Assembly (NCBI GenBank): GCA_964458805.1
Contig: CAYWKH010000021.1
Coordinates: 1-23,696, forward strand
DNA: 23,696 nt
Source: JAAYLU01 sp964458805
GTDB taxonomy: Bacteria > Synergistota > Synergistia > Synergistales > Aminobacteriaceae
Direction of reading: 5' to 3'
Part shown: positions 22,126 through 23,696 of the stretch, piece after piece
Layout of the letters: each line of letters begins with the position of its first letter
How positions within the stretch are numbered: the first letter of the stretch is position 1
Translations under genes and position numbers: made by a program
The notes under the pieces: generated by a model
The model's database searches: none
What the model saw: the letters and a program-made list of their open reading frames with translations, nothing else
What the model was told of the DNA's origin: nothing

Positions 22126-23655
22126 CTACTCCCACTCTATGGTCGCGGGGGGCTTGCCGGTTATGTCGTAGACCACCCTGTTTATACCGGGGACCTCGTT
22201 GCATATCCTGCGCGACGTCCTGTCGAGGACCTCCCACGGGATTCGCGCCCACTCGGCGGTCATGCCGTCGTGCGACTCCACGGCGCGGAGGGCGGCGGCC
22301 TCGGAGTAGGTGCGCGAGTCGCCCATCACCCCGACCGACCTGACCGGCAACAACACCACGAAGGACTGCCACACTCCGCCGATGCCCTCCCAGCCCGCGA
22401 GCTCCTCCCGGAATATGGCGTCGGCCCTGCGCAGGGTGTCCAGCCTCTCGGCGGTGATCTCGCCCAGGCATCGAACCGCCAGCCCCGGCCCCGGGAAGGG
22501 CTGCCTCGTCACCATCCGCTCGGGTATGCCGAGCAGCCTGCCGACCTCTCGCACCTCGTCCTTGAACAGGTCGCGCAACGGCTCGAGAACCCGGAGCTTC
22601 ATGTCCTCCGGCAGGCCGCCGACGTTGTGATGGCTCTTTATCAGGGAAGCACCCTTGCCCTTGTGCCCGCTCTCGATGACGTCCGGGTAGATGGTGCCCT
22701 GGAGCAGGCGCCTCGCACCCTCTATCCTTCCCGCCTCGGCCTCGAAGAACCGCACGAACTTCTCGCCGATTATCTTTCGCTTGCGCTCCGGGTCCGCGAC
22801 CCCGGCGAGGGCGCCCAGGAAATCCGCCGAGGCGTCCACGTGGCGGATTCTCAGGTCGAGCGAGCGGTACTGTTCCAGCACCGTCCTGGCCTCGTCCAGC
22901 CGCAGCAGGCCGGTGTCCACGAAAATGCAGTCGAGCCTGTCCCCTATGGCCCGGGATGTCAGGACCGCGGCAACGGTCGAGTCCACCCCGCCGGAGAGGC
23001 CGCAGACTACCCTGTCGGCGCCGACGTCGTCCCGGATCTCCTCCACCTTTTTATCCACCCAGCCGCCGAGGTTCCAGTCGGGGCGGCACCCGCATATCCT
23101 GAACAGGAAGTTGGAGATGATCTCCGTCCCGAAGGAGGTGTGGACGACCTCGGGGTGGAACTGGAGACCCCATATCCGCCTGGCCCGGTCCTCCATCGCG
23201 GCCGCGACTCCGCCGGACGTGGAGGCGGAGCGCACGAACCCGGGCGCCAGGCTCGTCACGTGGTCGCCGTGGCTCATCAGGACATCGAAGGTCGCCGGCA
23301 GCCCCGCGAAGAGCTCCGACCCGCCCTCCACCGAGACGGACATGCGCCCGTACTCCCTTGCGCCGCCCGAAGACACGGTCCCCCCGAAGAACCTGGTGAT
23401 GAACTGCATCCCGTAGCATATCCCCAGAACCGGCACGCCGAGGCCGAAAACCTCCCCGGCGACGGCAGGCGAGCCCTCCTCGCCCGCGCTCATCGGCCCC
23501 CCCGAGATCACCACCGCGCAGGGGGACGCGCCGCGGATCCTCTCCATCGGAGCATCCCAGGGGAGTACCTCGCTGTGCACCTTCAGCTCCCTGACCCGCC
23601 TCGCGATAAGCTGGGTGAACTGGGAGCCGCAATCCAAAATCACGACATTGTCCAA
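22126..23655 (-). CDS. guaA: GMP synthase (glutamine-hydrolysing)
   Basis: A 509-residue two-domain enzyme that aminates XMP to GMP with glutamine and ATP in purine synthesis. The N-terminal class I glutamine amidotransferase has ISGGPMS (50-56), nucleophile Cys80 in GICYGMQ, and His167 and Glu169 in FHPEV. The ATP pyrophosphatase domain begins at ~198 and has the P-loop GLSGGVDST (219-227). The XMP-binding and dimerisation part is recognisable by KSHHNVGGLPEDM, FPGPGLAVR and the C-terminal DITGKPPATIEWE. The start is TTG at 23655, supported by AGGAGG nine bases ahead and by the conserved MDNVVILDCGSQF N-terminus. Only 41 bases precede it in the window, so its promoter and neighbours are not visible. 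Confidence 0.97.
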   Translation of the reverse strand: MDNVVILDCGSQFTQLIARRVRELKVHSEVLPWDAPMERIRGASPCAVVISGGPMSAGEEGSPAVAGEVFGLGVPVLGICYGMQFITRFFGGTVSSGGAREYGRMSVSVEGGSELFAGLPATFDVLMSHGDHVTSLAPGFVRSASTSGGVAAAMEDRARRIWGLQFHPEVVHTSFGTEIISNFLFRICGCRPDWNLGGWVDKKVEEIRDDVGADRVVCGLSGGVDSTVAAVLTSRAIGDRLDCIFVDTGLLRLDEARTVLEQYRSLDLRIRHVDASADFLGALAGVADPERKRKIIGEKFVRFFEAEAGRIEGARRLLQGTIYPDVIESGHKGKGASLIKSHHNVGGLPEDMKLRVLEPLRDLFKDEVREVGRLLGIPERMVTRQPFPGPGLAVRCLGEITAERLDTLRRADAIFREELAGWEGIGGVWQSFVVLLPVRSVGVMGDSRTYSEAAALRAVESHDGMTAEWARIPWEVLDRTSRRICNEVPGINRVVYDITGKPPATIEWE

Positions 23656-23696
23656 AAGACCGTTCCTCCTGATAATAAGGGTCTGCGGCGAAAAAT

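Noticed and set aside
1..23696. CRISPR arrays, tRNA genes, insertion sequences, phage genes
   Set aside because: No spaced direct repeats, no tRNA-like cloverleaf in the short gaps, and no transposase or integrase motifs were seen.

Overview
The window is a gene-dense, GC-rich bacterial chromosome segment in which every gene I accept is on the minus strand, so transcription runs from high to low coordinates. The gene set is core housekeeping with one accessory cassette. The combination of RqcP/YabO, separate SecD and SecF, Rex, a K+-dependent type membrane pyrophosphatase and a RecJ-Rel-Dtd-metallohydrolase block suggests a strictly anaerobic bacterium. Synergistota is my best guess, from gene content and protein style only; no database was searched. 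I see no rRNA, tRNA, CRISPR array, transposase or prophage gene, and no gene-free stretch longer than about 150 bases.

Layout in transcription order (right to left): guaA (GMP synthase); a tyrosine/lipid phosphatase followed by an AI-2E family membrane protein; hppA (membrane pyrophosphatase) with a near-consensus promoter and a GC-rich terminator; dnaG; then a probable seven-gene unit rqcP-eno-ridA-rex-yajC-secD-secF, which starts at a sigma-70-like promoter overlapped by a Rex-operator-like sequence and ends at a clear rho-independent terminator (10399-10430). Next is a four-gene trehalose cassette with its own promoter: an uncharacterised two-repeat protein, treT, otsB and otsA, overlapping or separated by a few bases. 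The last block is recJ-relA/spoT-dtd-MBL hydrolase-radC, where mbl and radC share a GTGA stop/start overlap.

The genes fall into themes. GuaA makes GMP, the precursor of the GDP/GTP that the bifunctional Rel enzyme converts to (p)ppGpp. Dtd, RqcP and Rel all act on translation quality or stress. DnaG, RecJ and RadC belong to DNA replication and repair. Rex would link the NADH/NAD+ state to glycolysis (enolase) and protein export (YajC-SecDF). HppA recovers energy from pyrophosphate as an ion gradient.

The most unusual part is the trehalose cassette. It sits between secF and recJ, inside a block (yajC-secDF-recJ-apt-relA-dtd) that is conserved in Firmicutes, and apt is missing here. It encodes two trehalose routes at once (TreT and OtsA/OtsB), headed by a protein that I find to be an internal duplication of a roughly 65-residue unit and that is translationally coupled to TreT. 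Other points of note are a Rel synthetase with an acidic QFDD motif beside an intact hydrolase site, and the possible Rex autoregulation.
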